A stretch of 5,451 nucleotides of DNA from Anaerolineales bacterium (GCA_023144145.1 JAGLGG010000130.1:1-5451); one strand, 5' to 3'; counted from the first letter of the stretch, positions 1-5,119 are shown. The notes: generated from the sequence alone by a model not told the origin. Program-made: numbers and translations.

Positions 1-453
1 CTAACAAAAGGTCAGAAAGTGATTGACCTTGGATGCGGTTCGGGAATATTAAGTATCGCAGCCGTCCATTTAGGCGCTTCCGAGGTTCTCGCTCTTGATA
101 TTGACGCCAATGCAGTCAAAGTTACCCAAGAGAATGTGGAGGTAAACTCCGTGAGCCATGCGCTAACAATCCGTCAGGGCTCCTTAGAGAATATATTAAC
201 AGACTTAGGCTCTCAAACATCATCAACGGATTTACTGGTAGCGAACATCCTCGCCAAGGTTCTTATCGATCTCATCCATAACGGATTAGACAAAGCGATC
301 AAACCCGGCGGCCTGCTGATATTATCCGGAATCCTTGATCACCAGGCGAAAGAAGTGATGCAAGTCGCCCAGGGGCATAATTTGGACCCACTCGAGACCT
401 ATGAAATTCATGACTGGCGAGCGCTGGTTCTTAAAAGGAAATCGCCCCGTTAG
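1..453 (+). CDS. prmA: Ribosomal protein L11 methyltransferase PrmA, C-terminal part (5' end outside window)
   Basis: PrmA is a cytoplasmic SAM-dependent enzyme that methylates amino groups of ribosomal protein L11. The reading frame is open from base 1 (LTKGQKVIDLGCGSG), so the N-terminal L11-recognition part and the start codon lie off the left edge. About 150 residues remain of a family usually near 300. Visible are SAM-binding motif I (DLGCGSG), the acidic motif after strand 2 (ALDID), the PrmA-type VANILAKVLIDL segment at the position of the catalytic-face NPPY-like motif, and the KPGGLLILSGIL strand typical of this family. The GTG at 19 is an internal valine codon and not a start. The gene converges on infA, and its last codons form one arm of a bidirectional terminator hairpin. 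The ANILA and LSGIL blocks separate it well from generic methyltransferases. Confidence 0.93.
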   Translation, partial: LTKGQKVIDLGCGSGILSIAAVHLGASEVLALDIDANAVKVTQENVEVNSVSHALTIRQGSLENILTDLGSQTSSTDLLVANILAKVLIDLIHNGLDKAIKPGGLLILSGILDHQAKEVMQVAQGHNLDPLETYEIHDWRALVLKRKSPR

Positions 454-470
454 AGGGCGATTTCTTGCTT
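433..470. terminator. Bidirectional intrinsic terminator between prmA and infA
   Basis: A 9-bp perfect inverted repeat (439-447 AAATCGCCC with 455-463 GGGCGATTT) is extended by the G438-C464 pair and closes a 7-nt loop that contains the prmA stop codon. On the plus strand it is followed by CTTGCTT, a weak U-rich tail. On the minus strand it is followed by CCTTTT (438-433), a better U tract. It therefore most likely ends the infA operon transcript and also serves prmA. The convergent layout with only 32 bp between stop codons fits this role. Confidence 0.75.
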
Positions 471-485
471 GTGTATTCAGCGTAA

Positions 486-737
486 TTATGTTTCGGAGGG
501 AACTCGGCGACTTCCCTTCTTAAAGCGATAGGTGATTCTTCCCCTGGTCAGGTCATAGGGGGAAAGCTCTACCCTTACCCTATCCCCCAATAGAATCCGG
601 ATATAGTACTTCCGCATTTTTCCCGAAAGGTATGCAAGCACCTTGTGGCCGTTTTCGAGCTCAACACGAAACTGGGTTGATTTTAATGCTTCAGTAACCA
701 CGCCTTCAACTTCTATCTTCTCTTCCTTCTTAGGCAT
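486..737 (-). CDS. infA: Translation initiation factor IF-1
   Basis: IF-1 is a small cytoplasmic OB-fold protein that occupies the ribosomal A site on the 30S subunit during initiation and works with IF-2 and IF-3. The 83-residue product carries the family blocks FRVELENGH (23-31), SGKMRKYYIRIL (38-49) and VELSPYDLTRGRI (56-68). The family norm is about 72 residues; here there is a basic tail of about 11 residues (KKGSRRVPSET). I chose the ATG at 737 because GGAG sits 5 nt upstream and the protein then begins like other IF-1s (MPKKEEKIEVEG). A GTG at 782 in the same frame would add 15 residues not seen in the family and would place the SD inside the gene. It is the last gene of the S1-bS21-IF-1 cluster, 129 bp after rpsU. 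Whether a second infA exists in the spc ribosomal operon of this genome cannot be seen here. Confidence 0.95.
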   Translation of the reverse strand: MPKKEEKIEVEGVVTEALKSTQFRVELENGHKVLAYLSGKMRKYYIRILLGDRVRVELSPYDLTRGRITYRFKKGSRRVPSET

Positions 738-742
738 TATGT

Positions 743-767
743 CTCCAAGGGCTTCCTTACAGCCCTT
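743..767 (-). promoter_or_regulatory. Hairpin abutting the infA Shine-Dalgarno
   Basis: In the mRNA sense, AAGGGCT (767-761) pairs perfectly with AGCCCTT (753-747) around a 7-nt loop. The 3' arm ends directly at the GGAG Shine-Dalgarno (746-743) of infA. No U tract follows, so it is not a terminator. Its position suggests an effect on ribosome access or protection of an mRNA end, but that role is inferred from placement only. Confidence 0.4.
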
Positions 768-866
768 CACCTGCACACCCACAAACTTACGGGGTACTCT
801 GCCAAAGCCTAGGTGTCAGTTGTGGAATAAGATCCAGCAATCGACATTCCCCTATTGCCCCTATCC

Positions 867-1073
867 TTAATCTCGTCTAGAGGCAAATTTTCTTTGACGC
901 CGTTTAAGTCTGCGGATTGCCTTCTTTCGTTGGATCCTTCGCAATTCGCTCTTCGATACAAACCATCGTTTTCTGCGTACAGTGCTAAGAATGCCACTCT
1001 TCGCAACTTTCTTTCGAAATCGCTTGAGCAATTGATCCTGGCTCTCATTCGGCCGGAGGATCACCGTTGCCAT
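867..1073 (-). CDS. rpsU: Small ribosomal subunit protein bS21
   Basis: bS21 is a small, very basic protein at the 30S platform near the 3' end of 16S rRNA, where it supports initiation on mRNAs. The 68-residue product matches the family in length and layout. It has an N-terminal VILRPNESQDQLLKRFRKKV helix, a central SGILSTVRRKRWFVSKSELRR segment, and a lysine/arginine-rich C-terminal helix (RRLKRRQRKFASRRD). The ATG at 1073 is preceded by a strong Shine-Dalgarno, GGAGGTGA, with about 6 nt spacing. The gene sits 59 bp after the S1 gene and 129 bp before infA on the same strand. I see no clear promoter in the short gap upstream, so co-transcription with the S1 gene is likely. Confidence 0.95.
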   Translation of the reverse strand: MATVILRPNESQDQLLKRFRKKVAKSGILSTVRRKRWFVSKSELRRIQRKKAIRRLKRRQRKFASRRD

Positions 1074-1132
1074 ACTAACTCACCTCCATTCAACTTCAAC
1101 AATATCATTCAAAAAATATGTCTGATAAATCC

Positions 1133-2227
1133 TTATGTTTCTTCTACGGTCGCTGGCACCGCAACCAGTTCTTCATCTGCAACCATCTCTAAATTCATCC
1201 GTTCCTTTTCCCGATCAAAGCTAAGCACGCGAACCCGAACGTGCATGCCTTCCGGCGGTAAAGTATACCCTAATGTTGACCGAACAAGGCCCTCAATTCC
1301 ATCTTCAATTCCTACATAAATACCGCTTGAAGCCTGTCTAGTAACTTTTCCGTCTAGCACCATTCCCGCTTCGATTCTTTCTGCAGCTGTTTTCCATGGA
1401 TTTGGCTGTAATCGTTTAAGGCTTAACCCAATACGATTGGCAGCATAATCTAAGTGCAGAATCAGTGTGTCAACTTCCTGCCCAACTTGTAGCAATTGGC
1501 CCGGGTTATCAACGCGTTTCCATGAGAGCTCGGAGATATGGATCAAACCATCCGCTCCACCGATATCCACAAAGGCTCCAAACTCGCGCAGGCTGGTAAC
1601 AACACCTTTGCGCACTTCACCCTCATTCAAAGACTTTATAATCTCTGATTTTCTCTCCTGCCGCCACTGGCGGACCGCCTTTCGCTCTGACAAAACCAGC
1701 CGATGCCGCTGCGGATCTACTTCCAAGACTTTAAACGGCAACTTCTTTCCAACGATCTGCTCTAAGTATTCAGCGCGCTCACCTTGATCAAGCCCTCTGG
1801 GCAGCTCGCTGAGATGTGAGGCGGGGACAAAGCCCCGCAACCTGCCAAAGGGGACAATTAGACCCCCGCGGTTGAAACTGATTGATGTTGCTTCGAAGAT
1901 GTCGTCATTCTCCAACAGCTTCTTCGCTTTCAGCCAATCTCCGCTTTCGCGTGCTTGTGCAATAGAGACAATAAGATTTCCATCTTGATCCACCGGATCC
2001 ACGACCATCACGGCGATCTCATCCCCAATTTCCAATTGAGCTTCGTCATCTGGCAGGCGCTCTAGATCGGATCTTGGGATCACCCCATCACGCTTCAGTC
2101 CAAGGTCAACAATCACCCCAGAATCACCTATCGAGATGACATGACCCGTCATCAGGCCACCTCTTTGGCTGGTGCCCAGGGCGTTAACTTGTGTGAGGAA
2201 AAGCTCGTAGTCCTTAGCGTCAGTCAT
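1133..2227 (-). CDS. rpsA: Four-domain S1 RNA-binding protein (30S ribosomal protein S1 type)
   Basis: Likely the S1 protein, which binds mRNA leaders and docks them on the 30S subunit. The 364 residues hold four S1/OB-fold repeats, at about 24-93 (GHVISIGDSGVIVDLG), 108-184 (divergent, GLIVPFGRLRGFVPASHL), 203-273 (the best consensus, GVVTSLREFGAFVDIGGADG, then LIHISELSW) and 286-350 (GKVTRQASSGIYVGIEDG). The order of a conserved first, altered second and canonical third domain resembles domains 1-4 of longer S1 proteins, and four-domain forms are normal outside Proteobacteria. The acidic tail has no further domain. I chose the ATG at 2227 with GGGA 7 nt upstream. A TTG at 2233, two codons upstream and in frame, has AAGGG at fair spacing and remains possible. 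The gene heads the cluster with rpsU and infA and lies behind a promoter and leader hairpin. It could also be a non-ribosomal S1-domain protein, though its neighbours argue for translation. Confidence 0.88.
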   Translation of the reverse strand: MTDAKDYELFLTQVNALGTSQRGGLMTGHVISIGDSGVIVDLGLKRDGVIPRSDLERLPDDEAQLEIGDEIAVMVVDPVDQDGNLIVSIAQARESGDWLKAKKLLENDDIFEATSISFNRGGLIVPFGRLRGFVPASHLSELPRGLDQGERAEYLEQIVGKKLPFKVLEVDPQRHRLVLSERKAVRQWRQERKSEIIKSLNEGEVRKGVVTSLREFGAFVDIGGADGLIHISELSWKRVDNPGQLLQVGQEVDTLILHLDYAANRIGLSLKRLQPNPWKTAAERIEAGMVLDGKVTRQASSGIYVGIEDGIEGLVRSTLGYTLPPEGMHVRVRVLSFDREKERMNLEMVADEELVAVPATVEET

Positions 2228-2244
2228 CGTCAATTCCCATCACC

Positions 2245-2266
2245 CTTTGAAACGTGATCCTCAAAG
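2245..2266 (-). promoter_or_regulatory. Small hairpin overlapping the start of the S1 gene's SD region
   Basis: In the mRNA, CUUUGA (2266-2261) pairs with UCAAAG (2250-2245) across a 10-nt loop. The 3' arm runs into AAAGGGUG, the purine-rich stretch that could serve as Shine-Dalgarno for the alternative TTG start. This gives a possible second, translational layer of control after the leader terminator. Six base pairs with a long loop is modest support. Confidence 0.25.
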
Positions 2267-2280
2267 TAAGTTGTAAAATG

Positions 2281-2316
2281 AAAAAGCCTGATCTCGCGAT
2301 CACACAATGACCAGGC
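2281..2316 (-). terminator. Intrinsic terminator or attenuator in the leader of the S1-rpsU-infA operon
   Basis: Read on the minus strand, GCCTGGTC (2316-2309) pairs with GATCAGGC (2293-2286) over 8 bp with one G-U pair. The second arm is followed at once by TTTTT (2285-2281) and then CATTTT. An inner alternative hairpin, TGATC-GCGA-GATCA, shares the second arm. The element lies downstream of the operon promoter and upstream of the S1 start, with no gene between, so it either attenuates the operon or ends a separate small RNA of about 135 nt. It cannot plausibly belong to the phosphoribosyltransferase gene alone, because the strong promoter lies between them. Confidence 0.65.
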
Positions 2317-2418
2317 CACTGATGCCTACCGACGCCATGTACAAATTAACGAATACTTACCCTACTAGCGCACCCCTTTTCCGATAAATAACGGTCTTTA
2401 TAGAGGCCTGCGAACGAC
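2281..2418 (-). ncRNA. Leader RNA / possible short attenuated transcript upstream of the S1 gene
   Basis: A transcript starting about 7 nt past the -10 box (near 2416) and ending at the 2281-2285 U tract would be about 135 nt long. Two features suggest alternative folding. CAGGCC (2410-2405) near the 5' end is the exact complement of GGCCTG (2317-2312), the terminator's first arm. GTAAGT in mid-leader is complementary to ACTTAC just past the terminator. A 12-codon ORF (ATG at 2338, TGA at 2302-2300) reads MASVGISGLVIV and ends in the terminator loop, but has no visible SD. I recognise no known riboswitch, T-box or ribosomal-protein leader consensus. Confidence 0.4.
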
Positions 2419-2422
2419 CTAG

Positions 2423-2451
2423 ATTATACCGACACCAAAAGTGCTTGTCAA
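2423..2451 (-). promoter_or_regulatory. Consensus sigma70-type promoter of the S1-rpsU-infA operon
   Basis: On the minus strand, TTGACA (2451-2446) and TATAAT (2428-2423) are both perfect consensus hexamers separated by exactly 17 nt. This is the strongest promoter in the window. Transcription would begin near 2416, giving a leader of about 190 nt before the S1 start codon at 2227. Confidence 0.88.
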
Positions 2452-2514
2452 TCATCACCTTTAAGTGGCCAGTAAGTTTAGTTTTTTGGCTTAATTTCGT
2501 GTGATGGGAAATGC

Positions 2515-3021
2515 TTATTCCGGTTCGTCCAGCAGGACCTTTTCAATTCCCCTATCGGTCTCCCAAGGGTAAACGATATGAGCATCGGTAATTGCAGCAT
2601 AGCTATCAGGGTGTGCTTGGGAGAAAAGGCTGCGATGGGGGTTGAAATGTAATACACATGTGTGTGGGATCCCGCCTGCCGCGGAGATGCGATTCTTCAC
2701 AGCCGTGATTGTGCGGCCGGAGCCCCAAACGTCATCAACGACGAGCAACTGCCGTCCGGTAATCAAGGAATTATCAGGAAATTGTACAAATTCTGGCCAG
2801 GCTAGTAATTTCGCAGCTTCCCTTTCACTCTCAAATGGAAAATCAACCGCTGCAGTTAGCACTTCTTCGATGTCTAATTTCTCGCATAACATGCCCCCCG
2901 GAATTATGCCTCCTCGAGTGATAATGACCATTGCATCGAATTCGACACGAAATTGCGGGATCAGATGGTCAATCAACCGTCCAACTTCATCCCAAGAGAG
3001 GAGCTCTCTACGAGTTGCCAT
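2515..3021 (-). CDS. Phosphoribosyltransferase, Gpt/COG2236-like (purine salvage type)
   Basis: A type I phosphoribosyltransferase of 168 residues, probably transferring phosphoribose from PRPP to a purine base such as xanthine, guanine or hypoxanthine in the cytoplasm. The PRPP-binding loop is LLVVDDVWGSGRTI (92-105), with the paired aspartates at 96-97. It departs from the usual form by having W-G where an aliphatic and a small polar residue are common. The early ITRGGIIPGGML block (34-45), the N-terminal LSWDEV, and the late YPWETDRGI (151-159) all resemble the xanthine-guanine enzyme Gpt, whose order is W-D, RGG-x-PG, DD-loop, PW. The base specificity cannot be read from the sequence. The ATG at 3021 has only a weak upstream GGATGG. 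A promoter lies about 55 bp upstream. No terminator is visible before the S1 promoter, so readthrough into the translation operon is possible. Confidence 0.82.
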   Translation of the reverse strand: MATRRELLSWDEVGRLIDHLIPQFRVEFDAMVIITRGGIIPGGMLCEKLDIEEVLTAAVDFPFESEREAAKLLAWPEFVQFPDNSLITGRQLLVVDDVWGSGRTITAVKNRISAAGGIPHTCVLHFNPHRSLFSQAHPDSYAAITDAHIVYPWETDRGIEKVLLDEPE

Positions 3022-3075
3022 TCTGCGCCATCCAAATTCTAGAATAAATAATTAAGTATCAGCCTGCAAGCTTAC

Positions 3076-3104
3076 ATAATAGCATCATGGAGGTCTGTAG
3101 ACAA
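3076..3104 (-). promoter_or_regulatory. Probable promoter of the phosphoribosyltransferase gene
   Basis: On the minus strand, TTGTCT (3104-3099, four of six consensus positions) and TATTAT (3081-3076, five of six) are separated by 17 nt. Transcription would start near 3069, about 48 nt before the ATG at 3021. Confidence 0.5.
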
Positions 3105-3159
3105 TATAGAAATGTGTGAACAGCCCCAATTCAGTCCATGGAGGTGGATGCGCGACGAA

Positions 3160-3339
3160 TTATTCAAGACTCTTGAACATATTTAAGAACTCATCCCACT
3201 CTTCCTTGAAAAAATGAATTGTTGCCAAGCCCAATTCGATATGGAATGTTTCTTCTCCATCAGCTTCCTGGGCCGACCATATGATGTAATTCGGCGTTTC
3301 TGCTATCGTGTTGGTCCTGATTTCATTTTCTTCAGCCAT
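3160..3339 (-). CDS. Small acidic conserved-looking protein of unknown function (59 aa)
   Basis: A 59-codon frame begins MAEENEIRTNTIAETPNYII and ends FLNMFKSLE at a TAA. It is supported by a strong Shine-Dalgarno, AGGAG, 6 nt before the ATG at 3339 (AAGAGGAGAATTTAATG). The product is acidic and has no signal peptide or membrane segment. Its layout suggests a small folded domain: a polar start, a central NYIIWSAQEADGEETFHIELG stretch likely to form beta strands, then ATIHFFKEEWDEFLNMF likely to form an amphipathic helix. I do not know its function. It stands alone between the phosphoribosyltransferase and the palindrome-rich gap, with a possible promoter just upstream. The strong ribosome site and coherent composition make chance unlikely. 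A true family assignment needs homologues. Confidence 0.75.
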   Translation of the reverse strand: MAEENEIRTNTIAETPNYIIWSAQEADGEETFHIELGLATIHFFKEEWDEFLNMFKSLE

Positions 3340-3366
3340 TAAATTCTCCTCTTTCGTGCAACAGAT

Positions 3367-3395
3367 GTAATACTGATCGACGGAACAGGGCGCAA
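3367..3395 (-). promoter_or_regulatory. Possible promoter of the 59-aa protein gene
   Basis: On the minus strand, TTGCGC (3395-3390) and TATTAC (3372-3367) are 17 nt apart, giving a start near 3360 and a 5' leader of about 20 nt with the AGGAG site. The match is three of six and four of six, so support rests mainly on spacing and position. Confidence 0.33.
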
Positions 3396-3409
3396 TAAAT
3401 TGGGCCCCT

Positions 3410-3428
3410 ACAGTGCACTGTCATGACA
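3410..3428. repeat. Overlapping perfect palindromes ACAGTGCACTGT and TGTCATGACA
   Basis: A 12-bp perfect palindrome (3410-3421) shares three bases with a 10-bp perfect palindrome (3419-3428). They lie 15 bp upstream of the putative -35 box of the 59-aa gene on the minus strand. That is where an activator or other dimeric regulator could bind. No known operator consensus was recognised. Confidence 0.45.
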
Positions 3429-3435
3429 TTTCAGC

Positions 3436-3460
3436 AGCCCGGGCTCCCAACGCCCGGGCT
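3436..3460. repeat. Strong GC-rich stem-loop
   Basis: A 9-bp perfect inverted repeat, AGCCCGGGC (3436-3444) and GCCCGGGCT (3452-3460), encloses a 7-nt loop. On the plus strand it is followed by only TT and then GGGG, and on the minus strand there is no U tract. It could be a weak terminator for transcripts from the 94-aa gene upstream on the minus strand, or a processing or structural element. Neither strand gives a textbook terminator. Confidence 0.5.
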
Positions 3461-3461
3461 T

Positions 3462-3522
3462 TGGGGCGACTGGCTCGTGATTAATCACGCGTGCCCCATA
3501 GTTTCACATTGCGAAAATGTGG
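3462..3522. repeat. Nested inverted repeat with a 14-bp palindrome, plus an adjacent hairpin
   Basis: TGGGGC (3462-3467) pairs with GCCCCA (3493-3498) and encloses the perfect 14-bp palindrome CGTGATTAATCACG (3476-3489). A further hairpin, CACATT (3505-3510) with AATGTG (3516-3521), follows. Together with the GC-rich stem-loop and overlapping palindromes just to the left, the gene-free stretch 3340-3560 is unusually rich in dyad symmetry. No ORF or known RNA was recognised in it. Confidence 0.4.
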
Positions 3523-3560
3523 ACCTCGCTCTGAATAACACCTAATCCTATAAACAACCT

Positions 3561-3845
3561 CTACTCGAAGACCTCTAAAACCTCCATTAACACCCTCAAA
3601 CTCAAGCCCGAATGCACCTCCGTATCCAATTCAGGGATGTGATAGCGACGCTCGAGTTGATTAGCTTCAAGTTCAATGCCCTCAACTGCTTCTTTCAATA
3701 TCACGCTCATTTTGCCTTGGCGCTCTTGATCCCATCCCCTGACAACGCTCGTCCAATTGATCTTGTAAGCAAACTCCGAACGATTTTCTTCCGGCTCTTG
3801 AACACCTTGGATTAATCGCCGAAGAGACTCTCTAACTGAGGTCAT
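3561..3845 (-). CDS. Hypothetical protein, 94 aa, function unknown
   Basis: I do not recognise this protein. The ATG at 3845 has GGAGG 8 nt upstream and gives 94 residues starting MTSVRESLRRLIQGVQEPEE. An ATG eight codons further up (3869) lacks a good ribosome site and would place the SD inside the gene. The product is soluble and rich in charged residues. It has a probable N-terminal amphipathic helix (4-16), an aromatic middle (FAYKINWTSVVRGWD, 25-39), a long charged helix-like stretch (KMSVILKEAVEGIELEANQL, 45-64) and a C-terminal hydrophobic-acidic helix (SLRVLMEVLEVFE). It follows the AI-2E pair on the same strand after 77 bp, with no clear promoter between, so it may be the last gene of that unit. 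Confidence 0.62.
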   Translation of the reverse strand: MTSVRESLRRLIQGVQEPEENRSEFAYKINWTSVVRGWDQERQGKMSVILKEAVEGIELEANQLERRYHIPELDTEVHSGLSLRVLMEVLEVFE

Positions 3846-3922
3846 TAGAGCGACCTCCGAAAAAACCATTCCAAAATAGGATCATGCTCGATTGAAGATT
3901 CTGAACCTGGCTCATCGTTCAC

Positions 3923-5119
3923 TTACTCACCTTGGGACCTCGCCCGTGTGCGCCTGAAGAATCTTACCAAAGCGGGTTCAGGCTGTTCTGGAGGTTCATC
4001 AATTGGTGGGTCCCATGGTGATTGATCCGTCATTTTGCGAAAGATATACCGCCCCAACAACACTATTGATGCCACAATGGGTGCAGCCAGGAGAAGCCCC
4101 AGTGCGCCGGCCAGAACTGCACCCAGCAATGTGGCAATAAGAACAATTGCAGGAGGAAGGCCGAGGGATGTGCCTAGTATTCTGGGGATAAAGAAATAGT
4201 CAACGAATTGATTTAATAAAATAATAAATAGGATCACCAAGGCTGCATAGGCTCCAGGTGCTAATCCAAACCAATTCGATGGTTGTACTAATGCAACTAC
4301 CCCAGCCAAGATTCCCGCAACTAGTGGACCCAAGAAGGGGATAAACCTTGCCAGACCACCAATAACACCTAGGCCCAAAGAAAATCTCATTCCCAATGCA
4401 GACATTATTAACCAAAATAGTACTCCTGTTACGAGAACGATGACTAGTTGTCCTCCTAAGAAGGATTTCCACAGCCTGGATAATGCGCCTCGAAGCCGAG
4501 CGATGTCGTATTCATATCCAGGGATCACAAAACCAACAAATGTTTGTCGTAAGCGGGCGTTGTCCAATGTCAGGAAGTAAGCGACGACCAAAACAATTAA
4601 GGATCCTACAACGGTCTCTATGGCGACTGATGACACGCTCAGCAAAACTGCACTTACACTTGAAAAGAGCAGATCAATATAGCCTGCCGCTTGTTCGAAC
4701 AGGGTCACTGTGTCAAACCGAGAAAAATCAAGAGCCAACGGTCCGACTTGAAGGCCATGCTCGATCACGGTCTCTAATTGCTCCGGGAGTTCGGTGAAAA
4801 AGTCTTGGGTTAGATCAAATAACGACTGTAATTGTTGCGCGACCGCGAGGCCTAAAGCAGTAAAAACTACGATTAACACCATTAACAGAAATAGAAAGGA
4901 AATATTTGTTGCGACTGCCCATGAGAATTTGGCTATGCGTTCGATAAATCTAACAAGCGGAGTCATCAAGAAATAAACGATGATTGAGACGACGAGTATT
5001 CCTGCAAAGGATCTGATTCTAAATAAGAATACAGCCAGCAGAAAGAAGCCAAATAAAGCCACGAGCATTTTTGTGGATATGTGCCATTGAGGGGAAGATT
5101 CTTTAGGATTCTGACTCAT
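3923..5119 (-). CDS. AI-2E family (PF01594-type) membrane transporter
   Basis: A polytopic inner-membrane protein of 398 residues, a usual length for the AI-2E / PerM / TqsA / YdiK family. Hydrophobic segments lie near 18-33, 37-59, 67-93, 155-185, 220-244, 246-278, 288-311 and 322-361. An amphipathic, less hydrophobic region (94-150) lies between the third and fourth. Family marks are FIPFLGPLVAGI (259-270), NQFVDYFFIPRILG (303-316) and a glycine/alanine-rich LLGAVLAGALGLLLAAP (331-347). The usual Q-x-x-E of the second motif reads QFVD here. A proline-rich acidic segment (366-382) and a basic tail follow. Members have been linked to autoinducer-2 export and to sodium/proton exchange, so the substrate is open. 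The ATG overlaps the stop of the upstream paralogue (ATGA). Only a distant AAGG is seen as SD, which suggests translational coupling. Confidence 0.9.
   Translation of the reverse strand: MSQNPKESSPQWHISTKMLVALFGFFLLAVFLFRIRSFAGILVVSIIVYFLMTPLVRFIERIAKFSWAVATNISFLFLLMVLIVVFTALGLAVAQQLQSLFDLTQDFFTELPEQLETVIEHGLQVGPLALDFSRFDTVTLFEQAAGYIDLLFSSVSAVLLSVSSVAIETVVGSLIVLVVAYFLTLDNARLRQTFVGFVIPGYEYDIARLRGALSRLWKSFLGGQLVIVLVTGVLFWLIMSALGMRFSLGLGVIGGLARFIPFLGPLVAGILAGVVALVQPSNWFGLAPGAYAALVILFIILLNQFVDYFFIPRILGTSLGLPPAIVLIATLLGAVLAGALGLLLAAPIVASIVLLGRYIFRKMTDQSPWDPPIDEPPEQPEPALVRFFRRTRARSQGE

Noticed and set aside
738..782. Upstream in-frame GTG that would extend IF-1 by 15 residues
   Set aside because: The extension has no counterpart in IF-1, spans the hairpin and SD, and the ATG at 737 has GGAG at good spacing.
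1074..1132. Repeated TTGAATG motif in the S1-rpsU gap as a regulatory repeat
   Set aside because: Only two short copies in an AT-rich 59-bp spacer, which is within chance.
855..1319. 154-codon open frame on the plus strand
   Set aside because: It lies antisense over rpsU and the 3' end of the S1 gene, both of which are clear family matches. Its composition (serine/threonine/proline rich) is that of a shadow frame.
2278..2310. Plus-strand mini-ORF MKKPDLAITQ opposite the leader hairpin
   Set aside because: Ten codons with no ribosome site, explained by the terminator sequence on the other strand.
2234..2416. Known riboswitch or T-box in the S1 leader
   Set aside because: I found no T-box sequence and could not match any riboswitch consensus I know by eye, so only a generic attenuator is claimed.
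3436..3463. Textbook intrinsic terminator at the GC-rich stem
   Set aside because: The stem is perfect, but only two to three T residues follow on the plus strand and none on the minus strand, and no plus-strand gene precedes it. Listed as a stem-loop only.
3846..3869. Alternative ATG at 3869 for the 94-aa protein
   Set aside because: No SD upstream, and the GGAGG that serves the ATG at 3845 would fall inside the gene.
4200..4797. Open frames of 90 and 104 codons overlapping the AI-2E gene
   Set aside because: Both fall inside the well-supported 398-codon membrane protein gene and show no family features.
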